NCBI GenBank assembly: GCA_965242685.1
Contig: OZ251487.1
Location: forward strand, 1,767,069-1,831,068
DNA from: G965215055 sp965242685
GTDB lineage: Bacteria > Pseudomonadota > Gammaproteobacteria > UBA4575
DNA length: 64,000 bases
Direction of reading: 5' to 3'
The translations under genes and the position numbers were made by a program. Of the stretch, positions 51,641 through 60,233 are shown one piece after another; within the stretch, counting starts at the first letter, position 1, and each line of letters begins with the position of its first letter. A model generated the notes under the pieces. It worked only from the letters and a program-made list of their open reading frames with translations, did no database searches and was not told the DNA's origin.

Positions 51641-52996
51641 TTACCGCAAAGTGTTGATATAGGCAATAATATCACTCATTTTTTCATCATTTATACTAAG
51701 CACCATTGACTCCATCTGTCTGCCGGTAGCGTCTTGTGGATGAGCGCCGCGGATGCCGTGCTTGAAATTCTTCAGTTGAGTCAACAAGTACCAGTCACTC
51801 ATCCCGGCAATTCTGGGGGCATTGACCGCCCACCTGCCTTCCGCCTGCTTACCGTGGCATTTGCTACAGGTAACATAAAGGCGTTTACCTCTTTTCACGT
51901 TGCCCGTTATGGTTTGCGGTGCCGGCTTATCGGGCAGAGTTTGAATGTAAGCGGCGATATTGCCGATAGCGGTTTCATCCGCAAGCATCGCGACCATGGG
52001 CGCCATTTGTTGGCCAAAGATGTCCCGCGAGTCGGTGCCTCGCACGCCGTGCTTGAAATACGTGAGTTGACGCTTTAGGTACCAGTCCTCTTGACCGCTG
52101 AGTTTAGGGGCGTTGAGCTCCTGCTTGCCTTCACCTTCCACGCCGTGACAGGCGGCGCAAGCCTGGTACAATGCCTTGCCCGCATCGGCATTCACCGGTG
52201 GGGGGGCCGACAGCTGTGCATAGGTGGGTTGTTGGGTCAACCAAGTTTGATAATCCTGTTCTTCTTCAACGATCACCCTGCCGCGCATGGAATGATGTCC
52301 GATACCGCATAACTCTTCACAGAGAATCTCAAAACTGCCGGTACGTGTGGGAGTCAGCCATTGCCATGTCACCATGCCGGGCACCAAGTCCATCTTTACA
52401 CGGAATTGCGGTACCGTGAAATTGTGTAAAACATCTTTAGAACGCAGCAGAAACTTGACCGGTTGGTCTACCGGTATATGAAGTTCATTACCGTAGATCA
52501 GGACATCATCTTGTCCGTAAGGGTCTTCCTCGTTCATACCAAAGGGATTATCGATACTTATTTTCTTTGCACTGGTGGTGCCCAGTTGACCATCTTCGCC
52601 AGGCAATCGAAAACTCCATTGCCACTGCTGTCCGACCACCTCGACGATTGCCGAGTGCTTGGGAGGAGAAACGAATTTACCCCATACGAACAACCCCGGC
52701 GCAAGCATTGCGACCACACCGATGGTAGTGATGATCGTTAGCCAGGCCTCCAATTTCTTGTTTTCCGGTTCATATTTGGCACGCTGACTTTTACTCTTGT
52801 TGCGGTAGCGCAAGATGGCGTAGGCCATGAACAAATTGGCGGCGACAAAGACGATCCCGCAGACGATAAAAGTGATAGTTACAGTAACGTCGATGGCCCC
52901 CCAGTTAGAGGCCAGCTCGGTGAAATACCAAGGGGTGACCAAGTGAAAGATCACCGATCCGACGACTAATACGATCAATATAATGGCGATGGCCAT
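51641..52996 (-). CDS. coxB: Cytochrome c oxidase subunit II with two cytochrome c domains
   Basis: The 451-residue protein has two N-terminal helices, a cupredoxin domain with the CuA ligands ending in CEELCGIGHHSMRG (about residue 225-238), then two class I cytochrome c domains with CAACH (about 283-287) and CSKCH (about 378-382). Fused haem domains let it receive electrons without a separate carrier; two are more than the usual one. It follows ctaB by 60 bp. Confidence 0.95.
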   Translation of the reverse strand: MAIAIILIVLVVGSVIFHLVTPWYFTELASNWGAIDVTVTITFIVCGIVFVAANLFMAYAILRYRNKSKSQRAKYEPENKKLEAWLTIITTIGVVAMLAPGLFVWGKFVSPPKHSAIVEVVGQQWQWSFRLPGEDGQLGTTSAKKISIDNPFGMNEEDPYGQDDVLIYGNELHIPVDQPVKFLLRSKDVLHNFTVPQFRVKMDLVPGMVTWQWLTPTRTGSFEILCEELCGIGHHSMRGRVIVEEEQDYQTWLTQQPTYAQLSAPPPVNADAGKALYQACAACHGVEGEGKQELNAPKLSGQEDWYLKRQLTYFKHGVRGTDSRDIFGQQMAPMVAMLADETAIGNIAAYIQTLPDKPAPQTITGNVKRGKRLYVTCSKCHGKQAEGRWAVNAPRIAGMSDWYLLTQLKNFKHGIRGAHPQDATGRQMESMVLSINDEKMSDIIAYINTLR

Positions 52997-53056
52997 GTTT
53001 TAAGACCTCATTAAATTACCAGACATAGTTTCTGTTAAAAATGTGCTGCTCAGGCG

Positions 53057-53959
53057 TCATAGCACTACTCCACTGCCGCACTGACAATCCACGAAGATCA
53101 GAGTAAATAAACCAAGCAAATACAAGATCGAAAACCCAAACAATCTCCGCGTGCCCTGGTGGGTGATGGGTTTGCGCGCAAAATCTATCGTCAACGCAGC
53201 ATAAGTGCCCCACAGGATGATCGCCAAAATCAAATAGACCCATCCCGTCAGTTGCAACCAATACATTGCGGCACTCGCGGGCAACAGCGCAAAGGTATAC
53301 AACAGCATACGAACCTTGGTTGCATATTCGCTGCTGACCACCGGTAGTATCGGCAGCTTGGCCCGGCGGTATTCATCGGTGCGCAACAATGCCAATGCCC
53401 AGAAGTGCGGCGGCTGCCAAATAAACATGATGGCAAACATCACCCATGCCGGCCAGCCAATATCGTTGGTTACCGCGGCCCAGCCGATTACCGGCGGCAA
53501 GGCACCGGCGACCCCTCCGACCTCCGTACACGCCGGCGAAGTTCGCTTCAACCACTTTGTATAAACGATCACATAAAAAAACGTGGTGCCCGCGGCCAAG
53601 TAGGCCGTCAGTGGATTAACCAAATAAAACAGAATGGCAAACGACCACAGGCTAAGCATAACGCCCAGCCACAACGCCTGTTGCGGATGTAGCCGGGATG
53701 ACGGCAATGCGCGCGAGCGGGTACGCGCCATCTGCTTGTCGACCTCTCGGTCTACAAAATTATTGAATGCGCCGCTTGCGGCAGAGGCAAGCCCGGTACC
53801 CAGCAAGGTAAACACGACCAACTCCATTGCCACTTCGCCGTTACCGGCCAGCCACATACCGGTGAACGTGGTAAACAACACCAACACCGCGATACGCGGC
53901 TTACACAATTCGACAAAATCACCCGCTTGGCTGCGAACTGCCGTTATTGTCGCATTCAA
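53057..53959 (-). CDS. ctaB: Protohaem IX farnesyltransferase
   Basis: A 300-residue UbiA-family membrane prenyltransferase that makes haem O, the precursor of haem A. Motifs NNFVDREVDKQMARTRSR (about residues 66-83, with the two acidic Mg-binding sites) and KRTSPACTEVGGVAGALPPVIGW (in parts) are typical. It leads the oxidase operon. The first 30 residues of the ORF (SQAGDFVELCKPRIAVL) include the standard N-terminus. Confidence 0.94.
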   Translation of the reverse strand: MNATITAVRSQAGDFVELCKPRIAVLVLFTTFTGMWLAGNGEVAMELVVFTLLGTGLASAASGAFNNFVDREVDKQMARTRSRALPSSRLHPQQALWLGVMLSLWSFAILFYLVNPLTAYLAAGTTFFYVIVYTKWLKRTSPACTEVGGVAGALPPVIGWAAVTNDIGWPAWVMFAIMFIWQPPHFWALALLRTDEYRRAKLPILPVVSSEYATKVRMLLYTFALLPASAAMYWLQLTGWVYLILAIILWGTYAALTIDFARKPITHQGTRRLFGFSILYLLGLFTLIFVDCQCGSGVVL

Positions 53960-54182
53960 GATATATTACTCCGCTGTAGGCTATCTAAAGACGAAAGACG
54001 TGCGATAAAAAAAGTTGCTCCTCAACAAAATACTGCAAATCTATACTTTGTATCTGCCCAATCTTGCGAAAAATTAAAGTACAAATAAAAATCAGATTCT
54101 AACGATCTTTAGCCGAATATAAAACACTCGTATCGGCCTCTTTTCATTCACATAGCCCAAAGTTGCCCTTTGCAATGTTCAA

Positions 54183-54222
54183 TGGCACTGAACCTGAAAG
54201 AGTGGCACTGAACCTGAAAAAG
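54183..54222 (+). repeat. Two tandem 20-bp repeats
   Basis: TGGCACTGAACCTGAAAGAG (54183-54202) and TGGCACTGAACCTGAAAAAG (54203-54222) differ at one position. Two copies only, so it is not a CRISPR array. Such repeats can be ends of degraded mobile elements or protein-binding iterons. Confidence 0.6.
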
Positions 54223-54355
54223 CAGTTTGCAAAATTACAGGGACTGTTTGCGCGGGCGAGACGAGATAATAACCAACTTATATAGATTTTCCCATCAGTT
54301 TCGGTGAATTAAAAATATATCTAAGTATATATATGGGGCCTTATAGCTGGTTTTA

Positions 54356-54434
54356 GCCTAAAATCAGGAACACTTTAGATTTCTCCCACCTCAAAATCAC
54401 GCATTAATAATGCTGTGAGTCATTGATTTTAGGC
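54356..54434. repeat. Nested palindromic element, 79 bp
   Basis: GCCTAAAATCA (54356-54366) and TGATTTTAGGC (54424-54434) are perfect 11-bp inverted repeats. Between them GCATTA-A-TAATGC (54401-54413) forms a second perfect palindrome. The pattern resembles a small terminal-inverted-repeat element or a structured RNA. No target-site duplication was verified. Confidence 0.5.
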
Positions 54435-54585
54435 AATTCTTCCCGCTTATTTTACATGATGGGCATTTATGCGTAATAGGTAGGCAAGTGTTTGATTCTG
54501 TTTAGATTATTTCCGGTTTCCACCCCCGTCCATTTACTAGAAATGTGGGGGCGTGAGTGGGAGAAAACCGCTTAAATCCTGGTCT

Positions 54586-54909
54586 TTAGTGCCGTGTTTC
54601 TGGTGGTGTTTGGTCTTTCTCATCCGATACCATTACCAGCCGCCCGTTTGTTCGGTTGTGGGCATTGTATATAAAGAAGATTTCTTTCAGCGTCTCAGGT
54701 TTTTTTATCTCCACCTGGTATTCATCTATTAAAACCCGGAGTAACTCACTAGCAACACACGCCCCGCCCTGCATAGGTAAAGTGCCGTGTTTGTCCATCG
54801 CCACCAATGCACCCACGCCCATCCCGATATTCACGCCCTTGACATAGCCTTCCTCTGTCGCCTCAGATAATTCCTTCGTTACTTGCTTTTTCAATTTCTT
54901 TAATTTCAT
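54586..54909 (-). CDS. Small hypothetical protein, 107 residues
   Basis: Begins MKLKKLKKQVTKELSEATEEGY, a basic amphipathic region, then KGVNIGMGVGALVAMDKHGTLP and LKEIFFIYNAHNRTNG. A glycine-rich stretch and a C-terminal hydrophilic tail are visible, but no family is recognised. It shares strand and AT-rich setting with the zinc-finger gene at 55034. Likely an accessory gene of mobile origin; function unknown. Confidence 0.5.
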   Translation of the reverse strand: MKLKKLKKQVTKELSEATEEGYVKGVNIGMGVGALVAMDKHGTLPMQGGACVASELLRVLIDEYQVEIKKPETLKEIFFIYNAHNRTNGRLVMVSDEKDQTPPETRH

Positions 54910-55033
54910 GGTTTCCCCTGTATGTTGGTGGAAGTGTAATAAAATGCCTAATTAAAACGCCCGTATTTGCGCTGTAAGCCATCATCTTGGACGTCGGTAC
55001 CTGGGTAATTTCCGCCTTCCTGTATGCGTATGT

Positions 55034-55357
55034 TCAGATGTCCTTTGACTGCTCGTAATAGAACCGGGCACGGCATACCGGATTACAGAAGGCCGAACCT
55101 TGTAGGTAGCCGCCGGTCTTGCCCTTTTTGAGTTTCAATGCCTCGCCGCATTGCTTACAGATTTTCGCAATCATGTAATGTCGTGGATTGCTGTCCTGCC
55201 TTCGTCTATTCAATCGCCGTCGGCACGTGTTCGAACAGGTATAGTGCTTGGCACGTTTGGCTATAAACGTATTCGGACAAACTTGGCATTGGTACTCCGT
55301 TCCGATTATTTGCGGTAGCAGTGTGTCGGGTTTATTGTTGGTCTCGGTGTTTGTCAT
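55034..55357 (-). CDS. Small protein with two four-cysteine zinc-finger motifs
   Basis: A 107-residue protein. The first motif is CQVC...CSNTC (C-X2-C, then C-X3-C after 14 residues) and the second CKQC...CNPVC (C-X2-C, then C-X3-C). It is basic (CRRRLNRRRQ), so it probably binds nucleic acid. The MTNTETNNKP start at 55357 is the first ATG. It is upstream of the 54586 gene on the same strand. Family not identified. Confidence 0.6.
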   Translation of the reverse strand: MTNTETNNKPDTLLPQIIGTEYQCQVCPNTFIAKRAKHYTCSNTCRRRLNRRRQDSNPRHYMIAKICKQCGEALKLKKGKTGGYLQGSAFCNPVCRARFYYEQSKDI

Positions 55358-55509
55358 GGTGTGTTCGGTGAGTGCCCTCTACAGTACCTATATGTGCCAT
55401 GCCTGTATGTGCCATAGAGGGCTTAAAATGATTGATAGGTATTTACCCTTCCCTCGCCCCTCTCTTGCAACGTCTCAATCACCTCGTGAGACGTTCTAAG
55501 TTATCGCTC

Positions 55510-55665
55510 TCAATCATAATTGACTTTAACGGCCTCTATCCGGACTTCCTTGCCCGATTTAACGTAGTCAATACCGTGCAACTCAGCTTGAAACTGGTTG
55601 TAATATGTTACTTCGGTACTGGCGATATACTTACTGCCCCGCCTAGTCTTTGCTGCCGTATATGT
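55510..55665 (-). pseudogene. Small degenerate reading frame
   Basis: Reading the minus strand from 55665 down, 51 codons stay open to a TGA at 55510-55512, with protein-like sequence such as YIASTEVTYYNQFQAELHG and VKSGKEVRIEAVKVNYD. No start codon is present; a TAG precedes it. In the neighbouring frame TETLDIYGSKD ends in a stop just where the sequence GSK is repeated, so a one-base shift would join them. It may be a broken or unusual small gene, with a promoter at 55724-55752. Confidence 0.3.
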
Positions 55666-55723
55666 CTAAAGTTTCTGTCGTTGTCTTACCTCTTTATGTT
55701 GATGTTGCTTAAATATTAGGCAT

Positions 55724-55752
55724 ATTGTCGCACTTCCATATCTCCATGTCAA
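55724..55752 (-). promoter_or_regulatory. Minus-strand promoter
   Basis: TTGACA (complement of 55747-55752) and GACAAT (55724-55729) are spaced by 17 bp. It would serve the small minus-strand genes at 54.6-55.7 kb. A perfect -35 box stands out in AT-rich surroundings. Confidence 0.4.
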
Positions 55753-55993
55753 CAATTTGTCCCGTTTTTTTCGTTTGTAAATCTTTAAATTGATTAGAGA
55801 AATAAAAATAATTGAAAAAAGTCTAATTTTTTCCGGGCCGGATTTGGCAGTTTTACCGGAAGACTAGGAAAAGGTGGGGTAATGGTGAATTACCGATTTA
55901 AGATTCGTCTCGTCACTCAATGAAATACTATTGTAATACAACCCGGTTTATACTGTGCGATTGCGTGCCGGGCATAATAACAGGAGAACAAAC

Positions 55994-57016
55994 TTGAAGG
56001 CGGTCGGTTTATACAAATATCTTCCTATTGATCAGGTGAACTCCCTGCTTGATCTAGAGGTAGAAAAACCCGTTCCTCAGGCAAGAGAACTGCTTGTCGA
56101 CGTGAAGGCGATAGCGGTAAATCCGGTAGACGTAAAAATGCGGGCGCCGCAGGACAAAGTTGAAGATGCCCCGCGCATACTGGGTTGGGACGTTGCGGGC
56201 GTTGTCCATGCCGTCGGCCCCGATGCAAGCCTGTTCAAGCCCGGTGACGAAGTGTTTTACTCCGGCAGCTTCACCCGGCCCGGGGGCAACAGCGAATTTC
56301 ACGTTGTCGATGAACTCATCGTCGGCGGCAAGCCTAAAAGCCTCGACTTTGCGGGTGCCGCGGCCTTGCCCCTTACCTGCATCACCGCCTGGGAGGCACT
56401 GTTTGATCGTCTGGGGATCCATCGCAACGGCAAAGACCAAGGCAAACACTTGCTCATTCTGGGAGGCGCCGGAGGGGTAGGCTCAATGGCGACACAACTC
56501 GCCAAGCAATGTGCAAAATTAGTGGTGACGGCCAGCGCCTCCCGTTCCGCATCCCATGAATGGTGCGTGCGGATGGGGGCCGACCATGTTGTGAACCACT
56601 ATAAAGACCTACCGAAACAAGTGGACGAACTCGGTATCGGCGGCTATGACTTCATCCTGTGTTGCAACGACACGGACGGACACTGGCAATCCATGGCCAC
56701 GGTGATCGCCTCGCAGGGCAAGATATGCTCCATTGTGGAAACGGCGGCAGACGTTGACCTCGGCGCCCTAAAAAGCAAGAGCGTAACGTTTGTTTGGGAA
56801 TTTATGTTTACACGCTCCATGTACGCAACCGCGGACATGATTCAACAACATCATCTGCTTGACGAAGTAGCCAACCTGATTGATACAGGCGTGATCGGGA
56901 CGACCATGAACAAGGTGTTGGCGCCTATCAACGCCGCGAACCTGAAATGGGCACATGCCGAAATCGAAGGCCGCCACACCATAGGCAAAATCGTATTGCG
57001 GGGTTGGGAAACGTAA
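55994..57016 (+). CDS. Zinc-type alcohol dehydrogenase-like (MDR) oxidoreductase
   Basis: A 340-residue medium-chain dehydrogenase/reductase. TTG at 55994 (MKAVGLYKYLP) is chosen because AGGAGA precedes it; no ATG is available close by. GroES-like N-domain (VDVKMRAPQ, GWDVAGVVHAVGPDASLF) and Rossmann C-domain with LILGGAGGVGSMATQLAKQ (about 155-173). The catalytic zinc ligands of alcohol dehydrogenases are not evident, which suits the quinone oxidoreductase or zinc-binding-less ZADH subgroup. Substrate unknown. Confidence 0.85.
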   Translation: MKAVGLYKYLPIDQVNSLLDLEVEKPVPQARELLVDVKAIAVNPVDVKMRAPQDKVEDAPRILGWDVAGVVHAVGPDASLFKPGDEVFYSGSFTRPGGNSEFHVVDELIVGGKPKSLDFAGAAALPLTCITAWEALFDRLGIHRNGKDQGKHLLILGGAGGVGSMATQLAKQCAKLVVTASASRSASHEWCVRMGADHVVNHYKDLPKQVDELGIGGYDFILCCNDTDGHWQSMATVIASQGKICSIVETAADVDLGALKSKSVTFVWEFMFTRSMYATADMIQQHHLLDEVANLIDTGVIGTTMNKVLAPINAANLKWAHAEIEGRHTIGKIVLRGWET

Positions 57017-57027
57017 TCCCGAAGATC

Positions 57028-57897
57028 CTACGTGCCCCCGACGTTGTGCTTGGTGGTGGCGTAGTCGCGGGCAATCTCCATTGGAGCGGTCAGCAGGGTA
57101 CGCCATTCGTCGTTGATGTCGCCCACGGCAATAAAAGCGGGATTCAACAAAGAATCTTTGGTGTTATAGCGCAGCGGCAACAATTGTTGATCGACCAACC
57201 GCCCGCCCGCCTCTTGCAGCACACACTGGGGCGCCGCGGTATCCCATTCATACGTCATCCCGAAGCGGGGGTAGATATCCGCCGTACCTTCGGCGACCAG
57301 GCACGTCTTGATGGAACTGCCCACGCTGATCAGCTTGTATTTACCGATGCGCGCCAATAGCGCGCGTAGCGATCTTCCGGCAATGGAGCGGCTGGCACAC
57401 ACGGTGGGTATGCCGTTCGGGGTTGAAGGGCGCGTGTGGATGCCTCGTGCCGGCTCGCCTCCCCGCCGTTTAAAGGCCCCGCTTCCTTCGGCCGCAAAGT
57501 AACAGACCTTCTTCGTCGGAAGATACACCACCCCCAGGATCACGCGCCGGTCGGTTATCAGTGCGATGTTTACAGTGAATTCATCGTTTCTCTTGATAAA
57601 TTCCCTGGTGCCGTCCAATGGATCGACCAGCCAATAGCTCCTCCACGCGGCGCGCTCACGATAAGGTATCGTGCCCGATTCTTCCGAAAGTACGGGGATC
57701 TCGGGAGTCAGTTTCCGGAGTCGTTCGGATATCAACTCATGTGACGCCACATCTGCGGTCGTCAGGGGAGAGTGATCGCTCTTCCCCTCGATATCGAAAC
57801 CCTGCCGGTAGATCTTTAGGATTGCCTCTCCCGCCTGTGCGGCGATCTCACAAACCGGCGGCAACAGTTCCTGCAATCGTGTTTTGTCTACTTCCAT
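57028..57897 (-). CDS. cysQ: 3'(2'),5'-bisphosphate nucleotidase CysQ
   Basis: Removes the 3'-phosphate from PAP (and PAPS) produced in sulfate assimilation. The 289-residue protein has the inositol-monophosphatase-type Mg-binding residues: VLSEESG (about 92-98), the WLVDPLDGTREF motif (about 113-124) and the C-terminal WDTAAPQCVLQEAGG (about 227). All three metal-site regions are intact. It is convergent with the MDR gene. Confidence 0.92.
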   Translation of the reverse strand: MEVDKTRLQELLPPVCEIAAQAGEAILKIYRQGFDIEGKSDHSPLTTADVASHELISERLRKLTPEIPVLSEESGTIPYRERAAWRSYWLVDPLDGTREFIKRNDEFTVNIALITDRRVILGVVYLPTKKVCYFAAEGSGAFKRRGGEPARGIHTRPSTPNGIPTVCASRSIAGRSLRALLARIGKYKLISVGSSIKTCLVAEGTADIYPRFGMTYEWDTAAPQCVLQEAGGRLVDQQLLPLRYNTKDSLLNPAFIAVGDINDEWRTLLTAPMEIARDYATTKHNVGGT

Positions 57898-58064
57898 AAC
57901 GTATGCTTACTCGGTCGGCGGGTTCTCCATGGAAATACATCCGCGCTGCCAGAAACATCCGCGCGCCCGGTATTTGAAGCGTTTTTTACAGTATCTCAAC
58001 AGCGTTCCATCTGCACGCCTGAGGGCATCCATCCACCTTAGGAAATTTTCCCGCGAGTCGGCCT

Positions 58065-58355
58065 TTATTTGTCTTTTTGAGGTTTTTTCGGTATCGGTTT
58101 GAAGCGGATAACTTTGGAAGCCGGTGCTTCGTCTACAAAATGCGGTTTCTCCTTGCCTTCAATTCCCGCTCCTTTGGCGAGGTCGCGTTCGCGCGCGGCA
58201 ATCAGGCTAAAGCAATCGCGGATGTCCTTGATCGTCTGTTTCCGCAAAGGGTGGCGCATTCCGGGGCCGGGTGTCGTATCCTTTACTATCTGCGCCAGCA
58301 CCTTGCGCATGACTACCAAAATCCGTTGTTCCTGAGTCCTGTTGACCATTTGCAC
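58065..58355 (-). CDS. Conserved-looking small protein, unknown
   Basis: A 96-residue basic protein (MQMVNRTQEQRILVVMRKVLAQIVKDTTPG...), with a helical N-terminal half, the segment MRHPLRKQTIKDIRDCFSLIAARERDLA and a disordered lysine/proline-rich tail. It looks conserved in sulfur-oxidising and methane-oxidising Gammaproteobacteria to my recollection, sometimes under unrelated names. I do not assign a function. The stretch 57898-58064 and 58356-58581 show nothing else. Confidence 0.65.
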   Translation of the reverse strand: MQMVNRTQEQRILVVMRKVLAQIVKDTTPGPGMRHPLRKQTIKDIRDCFSLIAARERDLAKGAGIEGKEKPHFVDEAPASKVIRFKPIPKKPQKDK

Positions 58356-58581
58356 GGCACGCGAAATTTTTATATAAGCATCTTTAATATAAGCGGGGCG
58401 ATCAAAAGTTTAATCCCCCTAATCGGCCATAGCCTAGCAGATTTTTTTACCCTACATCCTGAAAATTATATGTTTGATTGATTAAGTGGGTTGTGTAAAT
58501 ATTTCTGTATGCCGTTTCATGAGCAAGAGACTTATCAACCTTCCACTGGCTTGATAGGGCGAACAGGCGGGGTTCGGTAGT

Positions 58582-59493
58582 ATGACGAGCCTTTCGCCGC
58601 TAGTGCAACACGATTTGTTCCCTTCTCGGGTACCCCGGAAGCCGGTGGCCGATAAGGCGCCGCGTTCCCAAAAGTCAAACTCTCCGTTTCGCTATCCGGG
58701 CGGAAAGTTCTATGCGCGCCGTCTTATTCTTGACGTAATCCCGCCGCATACACACTATTGCGAGCCTTTTGCCGGAGGGGCTTCAATCTTCTTTGCAAAA
58801 GAGAAATCGCAAGCCTCCATTCTTAACGACCTGGATGCCGACGTGATCAACACTCTGGCACACATCAGAGACAACGTGGAAGGACTCATCTCCTTGCTAC
58901 ACGGTATTTCCGCCACAAAGAAAAACCATGCCTTCTACAAGAACGAATACCGGCCCGGAAACGACTTGGAAAAAGCCTTTCGCTGGTACTATCTGAATCG
59001 GACTTCTTACAGCGGGATCATGCGCGCTGAAAACTGCTACTGGGGGTTTGGAGAGAAATACTCGATGCGGCCTGAAAACTGGCCCCCGCATCTACGCACG
59101 GTCTCCGACAAGTTGCAGGGCGTAGAATTGTCCGCACAAGACTTTGAGGTGGTTATAGATCGTCTGCCGAGTGGTTGTTTTGTCTTTATTGACCCCCCTT
59201 ACTACAACGCCGATCAGCAGAAATTTTACAACTGCACATTCTCCCTGGAGGACCATCTACGGCTGGCCGCATGTTTGCGTCGTCATTTAAAGCGGCTGCG
59301 ATTTTTACTTACCTACGATGACCACGCGGAGGTACGAAACCTCTACAAGTGGGCAAATTTCATTGATGGAAGACAGTGGAACTACACGATCAACCGCACG
59401 GACGACCAAAAAAATGGAGTAAAAAAGAGAGACGGATTCCGGAGTACACGCTACAAAGGGCGGGAAATATTCATCCGTAACTATAATGTCTGA
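58582..59493 (+). CDS. D12-class N6-adenine DNA methyltransferase
   Basis: A 303-residue Dam-like methyltransferase: NSPFRYPGGKFYARRLIL, the AdoMet motif YCEPFAGGASIFFA (about 57-70), RWYYLNRTSYSGIMR, and catalytic DPPYYNADQ (about 208-216). It overlaps by 8 bp with the nuclease gene, so the two form a coupled modification-restriction pair. Recognition sequence cannot be read from the protein. Confidence 0.92.
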   Translation: MTSLSPLVQHDLFPSRVPRKPVADKAPRSQKSNSPFRYPGGKFYARRLILDVIPPHTHYCEPFAGGASIFFAKEKSQASILNDLDADVINTLAHIRDNVEGLISLLHGISATKKNHAFYKNEYRPGNDLEKAFRWYYLNRTSYSGIMRAENCYWGFGEKYSMRPENWPPHLRTVSDKLQGVELSAQDFEVVIDRLPSGCFVFIDPPYYNADQQKFYNCTFSLEDHLRLAACLRRHLKRLRFLLTYDDHAEVRNLYKWANFIDGRQWNYTINRTDDQKNGVKKRDGFRSTRYKGREIFIRNYNV

Positions 59494-60226
59494 TAAAGAC
59501 GACCGGGAAATGCACCGGATTTACAAAGGCATTTCCGACTATTGCAAAACCTACAATATTCCCAAAGAGAACCTTCTCGACATCCTTGAAGATCAGAAAG
59601 TCCTGCCGATGATCAGAGGCAAGGCAACCGAGTACGTCGGTGCGGCATTTCTTAAACAGGCACTCAACCCGAGGGAGTGGATTGTTGAAAAGCTCAATCT
59701 CAATCCGCAACCGGGAGTGATCGACGAAGACGTGAGCGTCACGTTTCGTAGGACGGGGACCCGTCTAAAAGCGGAGACTAAAAATGCCGTTCGAGGGAGC
59801 TTTCGGTTGAAGGCACGGCGCCGGCCGGATCCTCATTTTACCGTCAAGTGTCACAAGTCCCGCAGCCATCTGAAACTTCAAAATACCACTAACGACAAGT
59901 ACTTGGTCGGAGAGTTCGATCTTCTGCTTTGTAACGTATCCAACGCATTATTCAAAGGCAGGTCATTGGAATCGGGACTTCCCTTGATTGAAGATGAACA
60001 AGCGGTTGAATGGCTTAAAGCGTTCTACAAAGCCGGCGGCAAGGACGAACTAATCAGGAGTGCCTATGATGATTGGCGGCTTTGCTTGCCACCGACAATA
60101 GCGGACGAGAACGGAGTGATTCCCCGTACCCCGGCTGTCTTAATGGAACATGATCCCAACTGGTTTGGCGTAGAGAAACTGGCGACCAATTTACGTAGCC
60201 TGATAGACGGGGCAACCTCGAGGTAA
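59486..60226 (+). CDS. Probable type II restriction endonuclease, novel-looking
   Basis: A 246-residue protein that overlaps the D12 methyltransferase. It is not one I can name. A likely PD-(D/E)XK core is visible: Asp in DEDVSVTF (about residue 79-86) and LKAETKNA (about 95-102), giving D...E-X-K, and basic surroundings (SFRLKARRRPDPHF). The context is strong evidence for a nuclease that targets the methylated site. It ends just before a TerB-like gene. An alternative is a non-nuclease partner of unknown role. Confidence 0.7.
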   Translation: MSDKDDREMHRIYKGISDYCKTYNIPKENLLDILEDQKVLPMIRGKATEYVGAAFLKQALNPREWIVEKLNLNPQPGVIDEDVSVTFRRTGTRLKAETKNAVRGSFRLKARRRPDPHFTVKCHKSRSHLKLQNTTNDKYLVGEFDLLLCNVSNALFKGRSLESGLPLIEDEQAVEWLKAFYKAGGKDELIRSAYDDWRLCLPPTIADENGVIPRTPAVLMEHDPNWFGVEKLATNLRSLIDGATSR

Positions 60227-60233
60227 CTATTTC

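Larger units (their letters stand above)
53960..54585. other. AT-rich intergenic region
   Basis: A 626-bp gap with no convincing gene on either strand. The ctaB promoter should lie near 53960-54060. It contains the tandem repeat at 54183-54222 and the nested palindrome at 54356-54434 (listed separately). The base composition is more AT-rich than flanking core genes, which suggests acquired or degenerate DNA. Confidence 0.6.
55358..55993. other. Intergenic region with hairpins and a promoter
   Basis: A 636-bp stretch with little coding potential. It holds an inverted repeat GCCCTCTA/TAGAGGGC (55374-55381 and 55415-55422) that encloses two copies of TATGTGCCAT, a 9-bp hairpin AACGTCTCA/TGAGACGTT (55469-55477 and 55487-55495), the ORF remnant at 55510-55665 and a minus-strand promoter at 55724-55752. 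The last 200 bases lead to the MDR gene at 55994. Confidence 0.55.

Noticed and set aside
53016..53261. Minus-strand 81-residue frame overlapping ctaB
   Set aside because: A shadow of the ctaB 3' end in another frame; ctaB is a complete, well-supported gene.
54183..54222. CRISPR-like repeats
   Set aside because: Only two copies with no spacer between them and no cas genes in the window.
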